A stretch of DNA of 20,025 nucleotides from Chara braunii (GCA_003427395.1 BFEA01000309.1:169200-189224); one strand, 5' to 3'. Positions 1-8,803 are shown, numbered from the stretch's first letter. The notes: generated by a model from the sequence alone, not told the origin. Program-made: numbers and translations.

Positions 1-8
1 ACCCCCAG

Positions 9-10
<2 letters not shown>

Positions 11-76
<66 letters not shown>
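11..76. repeat. (GA)n microsatellite
   Basis: An uninterrupted GA dinucleotide tract of about 33 units. A second tract of similar length lies at 16492-16572, and the window's last bases enter a third. Its purity suggests a young or still-mutating microsatellite. Confidence 0.98.
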
Positions 77-78
<2 letters not shown>

Positions 79-114
79 AGCGGCTTATCCGACAATGCAA
101 GGCATCGAAAAATT

Positions 115-180
115 AGCTTATGTTTTATCTGTCTCTGCTTACCACCGATTTATTCGTTTTTATTGTTTTCTTTTTGTTTG
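115..180 (+). repeat. T-rich dispersed module, left-end copy
   Basis: This stretch reads AGCTTATG, a short T-rich step, TCTCTGCTTACCACCGATT, then T-rich DNA. The same word order occurs at 19066-19130 (CTATGCTTACTACCGATTGA) and 19590-19650 (CTGCTTAATACCGAGTCA). It is therefore an old member of the T-rich array at the right end of the window. No coding potential is visible. Confidence 0.7.
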
Positions 181-591
181 TACGTTGTTCTGTTGTTTCG
201 AAGTTACATATTATTTCCATAAGAAAGTCGTTTGTATTTTTTCAGTACGAAAAAAATGTGCGTGAAATGCATGTTTGAAGAAAATTATACTTCTTGTCGT
301 CAGGTGGAATAAAGTCCTAATGTCAAAATTTCGGTTCTCGGTTTGTAGAATGATTTTAGGTTTTTAGGTTTCACGGTTTAGGTTCTCGCTCTGCGATAGA
401 GAGAGAGAGAGAGGAGGGGGGGGGGAGAGAGAGGCCGCAACCGTCGTAACGCCTTAGCCTGACTAGTGAAGTGGCCGCTGGAGCGGAGAGAGAAAGAGAG
501 AGAGAGACGGCAACCGACTTTACATGGGCATCGTTGGCAGCTGGGTAGGACGAGGGGATGATAGAGATTGGAAAGCCAAAGACTGCACTTG
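181..591. other. non-coding stretch with purine-rich tracts
   Basis: 181-395 is AT-rich DNA without a clear repeat or gene. 396-430 is a GA tract running into about 13 G residues, and 487-507 is another GA-rich tract. The reverse-strand frame through here (378-668) is Arg/Ser/Leu-rich only because it reads these tracts. I see no gene. Confidence 0.7.
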
Positions 592-726
592 TCGAACTTA
601 ACGTTGCTCAGTAGTTGGTACACCCATGAAGTGTTGAAATTACAGACCTGAGTTCGAGTCCCAATCAACTCAGATGACCAAATACAGACCTGAATTTACA
701 CTGGGGGTGATTAGTTCGAACTTAAC
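592..726 (+). mobile_element. candidate tRNA-derived SINE with 11-bp flanking direct repeats
   Basis: The 11-mer TCGAACTTAAC occurs at 592-602 and again at 716-726, exactly bracketing 113 bp. Inside, TTGCTCAGTAGTTGG (604-618) resembles a Pol III A box with the tRNA D-arm word, and AGTTCGAGTCC (651-661) matches the B-box consensus GGTTCGANTCC at 10 of 11 positions. The gap of about 32 nt is normal for a tRNA. The body downstream repeats part of its own sequence: ACAGACCTGA is at 642-651 and again at 683-692. T-stem and acceptor pairing are poor, so this is not an intact tRNA. Known SINEs have a tRNA-like head and target-site duplications, which fits; the element is short and has no A tail. A chance direct repeat beside a decayed tRNA is the main alternative. 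Confidence 0.55.
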
Positions 727-828
727 CTTGAAGATGATATCTCGGGACCGTCGGTTTTTTTTGCCCTTTTTTTGGAAGGCCGTGGTATAGTGCGTCTGGT
801 GTATAAGATAGAGTCAGACTTTCCGAAG

Positions 829-1083
829 TTGAAAAACAGCGTGGGAAACAGTGTGGGAAACAGGGCTGGAAGCAGGTTTGGGAACAGAGTGAAAAACAGG
901 GTTGGAAATGGAGTTGGAAACAGGATTGGCACCACAGTGGAAAACAAGGCGGAGTGAGAACAGGGTTGGAAATAGAGTTGGAAATAGAGTTCGAAACAGA
1001 CTTGGAAACGGGGTTGGAAACAGGGTCGGAAACGGGGTTGGAAACAAGGTTGGAAACAGGGTTGGAAACAAGGATTGGAAATG
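829..1083. repeat. 12-bp minisatellite, GGAAACAGGGTT family
   Basis: About 20 degenerate units of roughly 12 bp (GGAAACAGGGTT, GGAAACAAGGTT, GGAAATAGAGTT) are visible. Because 12 is a multiple of three, all frames stay open and give spurious repeat proteins: NRVG on the + strand and PTLF or TLFP on the - strand. Substitutions are spread at random over the unit, which argues against selection on any frame. Confidence 0.93.
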
Positions 1084-1363
1084 AGAGAAATTAGCAGCAA
1101 TCAGTTCTGTGACACAAAAGACCCATTACCTATGTCCATTTTTCCAATCGATCATGTCAGCAGTACTACAGGTAACACGTGGCATTGATGAGGATTGAAG
1201 GAGTCCATCAATCCAACGCCTCCCGCTCCTCCTACAGAGTGTAAACCCGTCATCAGTAACATGTGCGGCATTATACACTAGTACCACTGTCCGCTGCAGT
1301 TTGCATGTTGTGTTGTCAATCCTCGTCCATGTAGTACTTTGTGTTGTTCTGTGCGATGTGGTA
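1084..1363. other. no recognisable feature
   Basis: Mixed-composition DNA of about 280 bp. I see no tandem repeat, no RNA-like motif and no credible reading frame here. Confidence 0.6.
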
Positions 1364-1490
1364 CGGCAACTGTCTGAGTACCCACATTTGGAAAAATGTT
1401 GGGGCCGTGGGCCAGGGCAAGCCTCGTGCCTGTCGTGCTTGTCATGACCAACTGGCGCGCTGCAACTGTCTCAGTATCCACATAGCCTAC
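1364..1490 (+). repeat. dispersed repeat with internal duplication
   Basis: GCAACTGTCTGAGTACCCAC begins near 1366 and recurs as GCAACTGTCTCAGTATCCAC near 1462, a partial internal duplication. A third relative lies at about 10440-10495, where CTGAATACCCACATCCGG is followed by GAAATGTTAAATTTGGCC, matching the TTTGGAAAAATGTTGGGGCC that follows the first copy. Identity is moderate, so the copies are old. Nature unknown. Confidence 0.6.
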
Positions 1491-1525
1491 CAAATACGAC
1501 TACCACTCCTTTATGGGCTGAAATT

Positions 1526-1590
1526 GGGGACTAGGAATGGGGATCGGGAATGGGGATCCGGAATGGGGATCGGAAATGGGGACTGGAAAT
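1526..1590. repeat. 13-bp minisatellite, GGGGATCGGGAAT x5
   Basis: Five adjacent 13-bp units: GGGGACTAGGAAT, GGGGATCGGGAAT, GGGGATCCGGAAT, GGGGATCGGAAAT and GGGGACTGGAAAT. The G-rich strand is the + strand. A related GGGACTGGGAAT-type sequence lies at about 6520-6620. Confidence 0.95.
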
Positions 1591-1961
1591 AGGGATTCTT
1601 CTGGTTTGTGTTTGTCAGTCTTGAAGCAGCTTTGGATTCCTTCTTAAGTGGTGAAGCTTCTCCCCCACTTCCAGCCCTGCAAGCGGTGAGCGATCTCTCT
1701 GACTGAGAGTCTGAGACCCTGATTACAGACATAAGACATTCTGCTAAGTGAATTTGGGGCCCAGAATCGCACATGGGCTTCACAGTCAATTGATTGTCTG
1801 TCATTTTTTAAGTAAATGCCTGCACTTGTTTTGATTCAACGTGCCCACACTGAACTTCGTATGCACAGCGGCTTCACAGTCATGCACAATGGATTCTCTG
1901 CAAGGACTTAGCAGCCCAGCATGTTGGAGAGTACAGATCATGTGATTGCTTTTTCGAAAAG
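1591..1961. other. no recognisable feature
   Basis: About 370 bp of mixed-composition DNA with no tandem repeat or RNA motif that I can identify. The short phrase GGCTTCACAGTCA occurs twice (about 1777 and 1869), a weak internal repeat. Confidence 0.55.
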
Positions 1962-2156
1962 AAACCCTAAACCCTGACCCTCAACTGTAAACCCTAAACC
2001 CTAAACCCTGAACCCTGAAATGTCAACCCTAAAACCTAAGCCCGAAACCACCCTAAGCAGTGGCAATGTACGGGATTAAGTACGTAAACTCGTTTTGGTG
2101 TCCTCCTTTCTTTCGCTGGCCCTTAACCCCAAACAAACCCTCAACCCCAAACCCGT
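1962..2156 (-). repeat. degenerate telomere-like repeats, C-strand on +
   Basis: Units of CCCTAAA with CCCTGAA and CCCTCAA variants fill 1962-2053. A more decayed stretch with CCCCAAA and CCCTCAA words lies at 2118-2156. The strand is given as minus because the G-rich TTTAGGG strand is the complement. This orientation is opposite to the islands at 2812, 14088, 14742, 15080 and 16880, so an inversion or independent insertion lies between 2156 and 2812. Confidence 0.85.
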
Positions 2157-2212
2157 CGAGGCTATGATATGTTTTCTTTGCTTCTGCACCCTTTCTACTA
2201 AACTTAGCTGCT

Positions 2213-2316
2213 GTGCGTGTGTGTGTGTATGTGCGTGTGTGTGTACATGTGTGTGTGTGTCTGTGTGCATATTTGTGTGGGAGTGTGTGTGGGAGTGTGT
2301 GTGTGAGTGTGTATGT
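2213..2316. repeat. (TG)n microsatellite, interrupted
   Basis: Imperfect TG/GTGC tract with internal decay and a repeated GGGAGTGTGTGT phrase near its right end. Frames through it encode Cys/Val runs and are not genes. Confidence 0.95.
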
Positions 2317-2811
2317 AATGTCTATTTATGTATGGTCAGTCATATTTCCTGTCTTGCAGTTTAACTCAGTTCTGGGATCCTTGGTGTTTTTTTTCGTCTT
2401 TCGCACCTTTTCGAGTTCGACCTTTTAACGTCTTGCTAATTTCTTCTTCACTTCATAAAACAATATAGGTATGTGCTTTTTATTTCAAAAAAAAAAAAAA
2501 AATAGAGCCCTCAGGTTTTCCCTCCTTTTCCGTTCTCGGGACCCTTACAGCCGGCTCCTTTTCCACCGGCAAGTTGGAAAAGGTTACAATAACTACTAAC
2601 ACACGCGACTCACATCATGGTGGGAAGGCGGTCCGAAGGCCTGAACGACGAGATTTATATAAAAATGTCGACAATAGAGGGGATCAACTTTTCCTTTGCT
2701 TCGTTTATTTTACCTTTTAATTTTCGCGAGTTTTTCTTCATATTGCTCACAGGTTATTTACACCGTGTCGGTTATGATCTGCAACTTATTTTCCTGGCTT
2801 ACATTTTGTTT
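2317..2811. other. no recognisable gene; one poly-A tract
   Basis: AT-rich DNA containing an A run at about 2488-2502 and no other repeat that I can define. The frame starting at 2617 is open only until it enters the telomere-like island, where it reads repeating Gly/Arg/Trp/Leu; I do not treat it as a gene. Confidence 0.55.
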
Positions 2812-2942
2812 GTTAGGGGCTGGGGCTTACGGGTTAGGGGTTGGGGCTTACGGGTTAGGGGCTGGGGCTTACGGGTAAGGGGTTAGGGGTCAGGGGTTAG
2901 GGTTTAGGGGTCAGGGGCAAGGGGTTAAGGTTTAGGGATTTG
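2812..2942 (+). repeat. telomere-like island with 21-bp higher-order unit
   Basis: Three 21-bp units start at 2822, 2843 and 2864 (GGGGCTTACGGGTTAGGGG plus two bases). Each equals three diverged heptamers of GGGGTTA type. Past 2880 the sequence continues as single heptamers (AGGGGTT, AGGGTTT, AGGGGTC). The higher-order period shows local amplification of a three-heptamer block after the telomere-like sequence began to diverge. Confidence 0.88.
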
Positions 2943-3070
2943 GGTACGTTGCTTCATTTGCGTCATTTGTATTTGCATCCTCCTTCAGCCATTGCTTGCA
3001 ACATGACAGGCCACCATGTCACTTTTTTGGTTCACTATTACGACTGACAGACAACGATAGTTGCTAGTTT
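2943..3070 (+). repeat. conserved telomere-island flank, copy 1
   Basis: Directly after the telomere-like island comes a sequence with GTACGTTGCTTCA, CATTTGTATTTGCA, TTCAGCC, then CTTGCAACATGACAGGCCA. The same series follows the island at 14088-14192 in copy 2 (14193-14320). The pairing of the same flank with both islands shows duplication of the junction rather than independent telomere insertion. Confidence 0.85.
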
Positions 3071-3239
3071 TTGTTATGCATTGGTTTCAATAGAGTCAAG
3101 CTTCAATACAGCACCATCATCTTTAATGTGTTGTTAATATATTTATATATATAATTATATTTTCCCATTTTTGTCTTTGCTTTTCGAACTATTTTCACGT
3201 TAGCCGCTACCTTTCAGTAATTTTTCGACTTTCCTTTAT
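3071..3239. other. AT-rich DNA, nothing recognised
   Basis: A short AT-rich stretch with a TATA-like run near 3137-3160. It joins the conserved flank to the segmentally duplicated block. I see no gene or repeat. Confidence 0.5.
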
Positions 3240-3529
3240 ATCCCTTGTTTTTTTTTTTAACTCTTAGTCGTAAACAAATAAATTTTCACGCTGTATAATA
3301 TTACTCTGTAAGCTATATTGTGTTCATCTGCTATCCCTGTTTTTTTGGTAGTATATCCCCACCATTGTTCGTTTCCATTTGGGCGTGCCGGGGGACGACA
3401 ACCTGGCTGGGGGAACCACTGACAGCTGCATTCTAGTCTCAATGAATGAATATTTGTTGTGAATGCATGTCAATTCCATTTTTTTCGTTAGTATTGTCCG
3501 TATACTACAAAGAACCGTATGTTCTCAAT

Positions 3530-3727
3530 TGCATGTAAATTTCGTTCTTTTTGGTTTCAATGTTTTTTTTTCTTTTTCAAGTGAGCTCTTTTAAGCTCTC
3601 TATTTAATGTCGCCTTGTTTTTTCCATGGCTTTTTGTCACGTCTTATTAATGATTTCTTCTTCGATTCATGAATTTCTTGCTCCTATCTGCTTTGCAGTG
3701 ATTACTGTATCTACAAAGTCAACACAC
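3530..3727 (+). repeat. T-rich submodule, copy 1 of 3
   Basis: Landmarks are ATGCATGTAAATTTCGTTC-type start, TTTTTGGTTTCAATG, TTTTCCATGGC, CACGTCTTATTAATGATTTC, TTCGATTCATGAATT, then TTGCTCCTATCTGCTTTGC. The module runs straight into the GGACTC-family array. Copies 2 and 3 are at 4302-4500 and 12583-12778. The pairing of module and array is the same in all three. Confidence 0.85.
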
Positions 3728-4300
3728 ACACAACTCTGTCTTTGGACTCTGAGCTTCGTCCTTGCTTTCAGCTTCCAATGGACTGTCAGCTTCAACTACT
3801 TACGACTCTCAGCTCGGAATGTGGACACCACAAACTGGACTCTGAACGTGGACTGCACACTCTGAACTTCAACTGTGGACAGTCAACTATCCTCTGGATT
3901 CTGTACTTAGACTGTCTACTCTGAATAGATCTTTAAACCGTTGACTCTTCAAAGATCTTCGGACTCTGAACTTCTCTGAACTTGGTCTTTGAACTTTGGA
4001 ATTGTATTCGGGACTCCAAGCCTGGAATCTCAACTTGCTCTTTGGGGTCTGAAATCGGTTTTTGACTTTGAACCTCATCTTTGGACTCAGAACTCGGTCT
4101 TAGGACTTTGAACTTCGACTCACGGCTCGTACTCTGACCCTGGACTCAGAACTTCGTCTTTCGACTACGAACTTGGTATTTGGTCTGTATACTTCGTCCG
4201 GGGTAGGGAAACTTGGTCTTTGGACTCTGAACTTGGTCTTGGACTCTGAACTTCGTCTTTCGACTCTGAACTCGGCCTTTGTGCTCTGATCTCTTTTCCA
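3728..4300 (+). repeat. GGACTCTGAACTT-family minisatellite, array 1
   Basis: Degenerate units of about 12-20 bp dominated by GGACTCTGAACTTGGTCTTT and shorter forms such as GGACTGTCAACT. Frames in all directions remain partly open and encode nothing recognisable. Similar arrays, all reading GGACTCTGAACTT on the + strand, occur at seven or more places in the window. Confidence 0.92.
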
Positions 4301-4301
4301 A

Positions 4302-4500
4302 TGCATGTTAATTTCATTCTTTTTGGTTCCAATGTTTTTTTCTTTTTGAACTGAGTTGTTTTAGCAGCTCTGTTTAACGTCGTCTTTTACTTTCCATGAC
4401 TCTTTATCACGTCTTTTAATTATTTCTGCTTCGATTCGTGAATTCCTTGCTCCTATCTGCTTTGCCGAGATTAGTATATCTATAAAGCCCAGATTCTGCA
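4302..4500 (+). repeat. T-rich submodule, copy 2 of 3
   Basis: Repeats the series ATGCATGTTAATTTCATTC, TTTTTGGTTCCAATG, CACGTCTTTTAATTATTTC, TTCGATTCGTGAATTCCTTG and CTCCTATCTGCTTTGC found at 3530-3727. It lies between two GGACTC-family arrays, so module plus array form a unit duplicated in tandem (about 0.8 kb) inside copy 1 of the larger block. Confidence 0.85.
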
Positions 4501-4554
4501 CTTCGACTATGACCTCGAAATGTGACCTTCGAGTACTTGCGACTCTGAGCTCCA

Positions 4555-5000
4555 AATGTGGACTCTGAACGTGGACTGCCGACTCTGAAATTGAACTGTC
4601 GACTCTGAACTTTCCTGTGGATTCTGTACTTGGACTGTCATCACCAAAAAGGTCTTTCGACTGTCTTTGGACTCTGAAATTGTATTCCAGACTCCTACCC
4701 TGGAATCTGAACTTGCTCTTTCGATTACTTCGTCTTTGGACTCAGAACTTGGTCTCTGGACTTACAACTTCGTCTTTGGACCCTGGACTTGGTCTTTACA
4801 CTCTAAACTTGATCCAGGGTAGGAAAACTTCGTCTTTCGACTCTCAACTTGCTTCTTGAACTCTGAACTTGGGCTTTGGGTTCGGCTCTGAACTTGGTTT
4901 GTGGACTCTGAACTTTGAATGTGGCCTTACACTCTCACTCTGGACTGAGGATTGGACTTTGAATCTAGGCTTCGTCTCTGACTCAGGACTTTGAAGGTGC
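4555..5000 (+). repeat. GGACTCTGAACTT-family minisatellite, array 2
   Basis: Same family and orientation as array 1, with units such as GGACTCTGAACTTGG and CTTCGTCTTTGGACTC. A distinctive phrase (CTTGATCCAGGGTAGGAAA, near 4808) has relatives at about 4193-4210 (CGTCCGGGGTAGGGAAAC) and 13231-13249 (TTGGTCCAGGGCAGGGAAA). These shared irregular phrases show that the arrays were copied as blocks and did not arise independently. Confidence 0.9.
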
Positions 5001-5217
5001 TGTTCATTCGCCTGTGAAGGTGGTTATCATTGGCCTATGCTTTGTGTGCTTAAACTAGCCTCCTCTGTACTACCACAAAGCCTTTGGCCATTACCAACTG
5101 CCTCCACATTGTTGTATGATTTTTCTCTGTGTGTAGTTTGTGGTCTCTGTTCCGCTATGGTGCGTTCTCTCTGTGGTGTGTGGTGTGTTTCATGCTCAGC
5201 CGTCTGCTCTTGTTCGG

Positions 5218-5262
5218 GTTTGTGTGTGTGCGTGTGTGTGTGTGTGTGTGTCTGTCTGTGTC
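5218..5262. repeat. (TG)n tract within duplicated block
   Basis: TG tract following CATGCTCAGCCGTCTGCTCT. The equivalent place in copy 2 (about 13598-13617 and 13787-13812) also carries TG tracts, so the microsatellite was part of the duplicated unit. Confidence 0.95.
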
Positions 5263-5278
5263 CGTGCGCATTCGCATG

Positions 5279-5426
5279 TGCGCAGGGTTCGGCCCGCCAT
5301 TGCATTATTGCCAGTATTGCAGGCTGTGTGCAGGGTTCAACTCACTATATGCATTTTCGCAGTGTTAGAGGTGGGGTGCAGGGTTCGGCCTGTGTGCTCT
5401 ATGTTCTGTGCACTTTGTGTTTTCTG
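5279..5426 (+). repeat. 48-bp tandem repeat, about 3 units
   Basis: The word CAGGGTTC starts at 5283, 5331 and 5379, a period of 48. Unit features are GTGCAGGGTTCGGCC, CATTGCATT and CAGTATTGCAGG or CAGTGTTAGAGG. The same unit is found at 13827, 13874 and 13921 with period 47. Confidence 0.9.
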
Positions 5427-5589
5427 TCCTGCTATGGTGCATTCTGTTTGTGGTGTGTGTGTTCTCTGTCATGCTCAGTCGTCTGCTCAGTTTGGGGTGC
5501 ACTCAGTTTAGGGTGTGCTCGTTTAGGTTCTACCCAGCTGGTTGGAAAATGGCCTGTTGTGGTGACCATTCACAACACACTTCAAAAAC

Positions 5590-5745
5590 ACAGCAAATCG
5601 GGCTCAGAACTTACACTCCAAAATTTGACTCTCATCTTGGTGCGACTTGGGACGGATACCTTGGGCTGTGACTTTGGACCGTCACGCGGGATTGTTACTT
5701 TTGACTGTTATTCGAGACTGTTATTTGGGACTGTCACTCGGGCAA
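5590..5745 (+). repeat. diverged GGACTC-family repeat
   Basis: Loosely repeating words such as TTGGGACTGTCACTCGGG and TTTGACTGTTATTCGGGACT-like phrases. It resembles the main minisatellite family in orientation and composition but is more decayed. Confidence 0.55.
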
Positions 5746-5757
5746 ATCAAGCAAGGG

Positions 5758-5802
5758 TAGTGTGTGTGTGTGTGTGCGCGTGCGTGTGTGTGTGTGTGTG
5801 TC
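5758..5802. repeat. (TG)n microsatellite
   Basis: TG tract with a GCGCGTGC interruption. Reading frames through it produce Cys/Val runs, including the longest open frame of the window, and are artefacts. Confidence 0.95.
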
Positions 5803-6226
5803 TCAAGCTCCCCGGATTTGGTCCACGGATTCCCTGCTTGGATCGGTGCAAAGGATCCCTTGGTGGTCTTCTGCTCCCCCTTCTCCCTCACTTGGATTGG
5901 TCGTCTTTCTCTCATCTTGCAGGTGTGAACACTGCTGGGTTTTAAGTTCGCAGCGTTTTCTAGTTGCTTTTCTGCAGTTTGCTTGAAGTGGTTTGTCTCC
6001 TCTGCTGCTTCATGACCGGTGAGCAATATTCGACATAGAACGCATCCATCCGAAAGCCGCCCTTTTTGGATACTAGGGAATTTTGCACATTCAGGCGGTT
6101 CTGTTCTATCTTTTATCCCTTTCGTCCTTCCTGTCCCTTTTTGTATGTTGTACAGCACCCCTGTATGTTTCAGGATGAAGTGTACTTGTTTTTGTTTTTT
6201 AATGAGCAACCTTTTGAGCAGTAGGT
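5803..6226. other. no recognisable feature
   Basis: About 420 bp of mixed-composition DNA without obvious repeats. The reverse frame from 6230 to 5721 is 169 residues, but its C-terminal third is His/Thr from the TG tract. The rest, Lys-rich and without a motif I recognise, has no supporting evidence as a gene. Confidence 0.5.
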
Positions 6227-6446
6227 GCAAGGAATATGAGCGAGAGGGATAGGAAGAAAACGTAGTTGCAAAGCACGAATTAGCTCAGATAGTCATTAAC
6301 AAAGCACAAAACTCAATGCACCAACATACCATAATAAGCCCAATACAATGAACTGAAATGTCAATGCCGCGACTCTCGGGTCACATCAACACTGTATCTC
6401 ATGTCGCTCTCATTGTCCGGCGCCCAGCCTATCTACCCTATCTACA
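6227..6446 (-). mobile_element. SINE-like dispersed repeat, copy 1
   Basis: Shares landmarks along its length with 9506-9747: GCAAGGAATATGAG / GCACGGAATATGAG, CAATACAATGAA, CACATCAACACTGTATC / CACACCAACACAGTATC, and GGCGCCCAGCCT / AGCGCCCAGCCT. On the minus strand the GGCTGGGCGC side carries a tRNA D-arm-like word (GTAGATAGGGTAGATAGG here, and a clearer one in copy 2). Length of about 220 bp and this head fit a tRNA-type SINE, but I see no target-site duplication. Confidence 0.55.
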
Positions 6447-6704
6447 TTCTTGCAACTCACTCACTCTTGGGAGTTGAGACGTCGGCCTGTGATTTGGCGG
6501 TACACTGCATGTTCTGACTGGGGACTGGGGACTTGGTAGGGGACGAAAACTCTGGGATGTAGCGCTTGGAGGGTCTCAGATTCACATTCCGGATTGGGAC
6601 AGGGACTGGGAATCGGGGCTTGGCGCTCAATATTTGGACTTTGGACGGGGATTCACACAGGGTCTGTGCCAACCATGGTGGGACCAGGACAACTGAGTGG
6701 GACA
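6447..6704. other. low-complexity G-rich stretch, no gene
   Basis: Contains loosely repeating GGGGACTGGGGACTTGG and GGGACAGGGACTGGGAATCGG phrases around 6518-6620, similar in style to the 13-bp repeat at 1526. No gene recognised. Confidence 0.6.
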
Positions 6705-6815
6705 ATTTTTTATTTAGCTTCCCCCTCTCCACTCTTTTATTTAGCTTCCCCCTCTTCCACATTCCCCCCTCCACAAGCTCTCTTCCCCCTCCCCACTCTT
6801 TTATTTAGCTTCCTC
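6705..6815 (+). repeat. TTTATTTAGCTTCC direct repeats
   Basis: The word TTTTATTTAGCTTCC occurs three times (about 6708, 6735 and 6801), with CCCCTCTCCACTC or CCCCTCCCCACTC before the second and third. C-rich pyrimidine tracts fill the gaps. Confidence 0.88.
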
Positions 6816-6949
6816 ACCGGTTCCATCAACAACGGCTACCACACTACCTTACCCCTTCTCCCCCCCCCCCAACTCGATTGCACATCCCGCTTCTCCATCG
6901 GGAATGCTAATCCCATCTTTGCTGTCTGTCCACTTCATGGTCCACTGTC

Positions 6950-7985
6950 ATGTCCACTTTAATGTGTGGTCCACTGTCTGGACCAGTCTGCTCCACTGTG
7001 CTTTCATATTCACTATGTGGTTCACTGTCTGGTCCACTTTCTGATCCACTTTCCGATCCACTTTCCGATCCACTTTCTGATCCATTATTTGTATTGTCTG
7101 ATCCACTATTTGATCCATTGTGCTGTCTGACCCACTGTGTGGTTCACTGTCTGATCCACTTTCTGATCCGCTCTTTGTGTTGTCTGATCCACTATGTGAT
7201 CCACTGTATGGACCAGTACCTGGTCCAGTGTGCTGTCTGTTCCACTGTGTGGTTCACTGTCTGGTCCACATTGTGATCCATTCGTTGTGTCCTGTCTGAT
7301 CCAGCATGCGGTTCACTGTCTGGTCCACTGTTTGATCTATCATTGTGCTGTATGATCCAGCATGCGGTTCACTGTCTGTTTGATCCATCATGGTGTAGGT
7401 CTGATTCACTGTTTGGTTCACTGTCTGGCACACGAACCCTCCCCATTTATGCTGTCCAATCCACTGCGCGGTTCCCTGTCTGGTCCAGTTTCTGATCCCT
7501 TCTCCCGTCTGATTCACTGTGCGGTTCTCTCTGGTCCAGTGCATGGTCCACTATCTGATCCATTGTGCTGTCTGTTCCACTGTGTGGTTCACTGTCTGGT
7601 CCACATTCTGATCCATTCGTTGTGTCCTGTCTGATCCAGCATGCGGTTCACTGTCTGGTCCACTGTTTGATCTATCATTGTGCTGTCTGATCCAGCATGC
7701 GGTTCACTGTCTGGTCCACTGTTTGATCCACCATTGTGCTGTCTGATTCACTGTTTGGTTCACTGTCTGGCCCATGAACCCTCCCCATTTCTGTTGTCCA
7801 ATCCACTGCGCGGTTCACTGTCTGGTCCAGTTTCTGATCCCTTCTCCCGTCTGATTCATAGTGCGGTTCTCTCTGGTCCAGTGCATGGTCCACTATATGA
7901 TCCATTGAGCTGTCTGATCCACAGGGTGGTCCACTGTCTGGTCCACTGTGTGGTCCACAGTGTGATCCCCTGCGTAGTCCGCTCC
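6950..7985 (+). repeat. 12-bp CTGATCCACTTT minisatellite with ~340-bp higher-order repeat
   Basis: Degenerate 10-14-bp units such as CTGATCCACTTT, CTGGTCCACTGT and CTGGTTCACTGT fill the region. A second level is visible: TTCGTTGTGTCCTGTCTGAT is at 7281 and again at 7616 (335 apart), and CCACTGCGCGGTT is at 7461 and 7803 (342 apart), with long shared stretches between. Frames give SDPL-type repeats on + and DQTVNQTV-type repeats on -, both by-products of the 12-bp period. Confidence 0.93.
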
Positions 7986-8029
7986 AAGTGACGCAACGCA
8001 ACCGTCTTCACGGAACCAATTAACTGACT

Positions 8030-8110
8030 TCGTGGGGGGAGGGGGGGGGGGGGGGGAAAGGGGAAGGAGGAATAGGACAAAGAGAGAGAACACGAAGGAG
8101 GAGATGGGAG
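8030..8110. repeat. G run and purine-rich tract
   Basis: A nearly pure G run (8034-8056, one A) continues into AG-rich DNA. A poly-G run of this length on one strand could form four-stranded or triplex structures in vitro, but the sequence alone shows no function. Confidence 0.9.
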
Positions 8111-8799
8111 GTGGAGAAGGGAGGTGGTGTCAAGCACGCAGAGCAGACAGAAGTGCTAAACCACATAGAAAGAGATAGACTTACGCATGGTCACACTAGC
8201 ACTTTCTTCTACTAAGATACATTCAGGGGGATGTTGCAATCTTTTCCGATAATTGGAACTGATGTTTGCTTCGAATATTGAATCTACCAAACACAATCCA
8301 TGATTCAGTTCTTTTATTTTTTCCCTAAATAATAGAGTCTACCTCACTTCAAAAAAGAAAAAAAAAAAAAAAAAATTCAAGTGCGGCAATGGAATTCTGA
8401 TTCACGATTTATATTAAGATAGAGGTAAGAAACAGTATTCTCATTACTGTTCATTATCAGCAAATAACAAAAGAAAAGAATACTATGCAATTACAAAAAG
8501 AAAAAACAACCAAAGTATCTTTGATGAAAAATGACGAACGGGAAGTGGTGAAGAAAAACTAGCAGGTAGAATGTCACCTTCAGTAATTTCAGAACGTCCG
8601 AGACCTTCAAGCGCCGCCTAGGACCTGGACAACAGACTGCAACCATTTACAAAGGCTTTGGAACATCCAACACACTAATGCGGATCCACTAACGCAACCA
8701 ACTATCATAGTCCTTACTTTGACAGTATGGAACACGAAGCAGAGAGTCACCTTTTTATCACGTGCTACCCTCTAAGTGCATTAGTGGGAGCTGTACCCC
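8111..8799. other. AT-rich unique DNA, nothing recognised
   Basis: About 690 bp without tandem structure except a poly-A tract at 8352-8374. I find no open frame above about 60 codons that is not interrupted, no tRNA-like box and no telomere word. This is the least repetitive segment of the window. Confidence 0.55.
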
Positions 8800-8803
8800 T
8801 GTG

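Larger units (their letters stand above)
3240..5545 (+). repeat. segmental duplication, copy 1 (composite block)
   Basis: Collinear with 12310-14040. Shared landmarks in order are TTTTTTAACTCTTAG, ATATTACTCTGTA, TTGTTCGTTYCCATTYGGG, GACGACA/GACGACC, GCTGCATTCTAGT, the GGACTCTGAACTT array, TGTGCTTAAACTAGCCT, CACAAAGCCTTTGG, ACCAACTGCCTCCA, CATGCTCAGCCGTCTGCTCT, and a TG tract with 47-48-bp units. Copy 1 is longer because it carries a second T-rich submodule (4300-4620) and a second minisatellite array. Confidence 0.88.

Noticed and set aside
711-1100. Repeat proteins PTLF/FQPCFQP (-) and NRVG (+)
   Set aside because: By-products of a 12-bp minisatellite whose period is a multiple of three.
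5037-5945. 302-codon open frame, the longest in the window
   Set aside because: It runs through two TG tracts, 48-bp tandem repeats and the duplicated block; Cys/Val runs dominate. Its copy-2 counterpart (13487-14020) is a different length and diverges as non-coding repeat.
6950-7985. CRISPR-like array
   Set aside because: Repeat and spacer are not distinguishable; units are adjacent and degenerate, and the DNA is eukaryotic in character.
6950-8001. SDPL-type (+) and DQTVNQTV-type (-) repeat proteins of about 100 residues
   Set aside because: By-products of the 12-bp array; both strands are open at once and the 335-342-bp block does not keep frame throughout.
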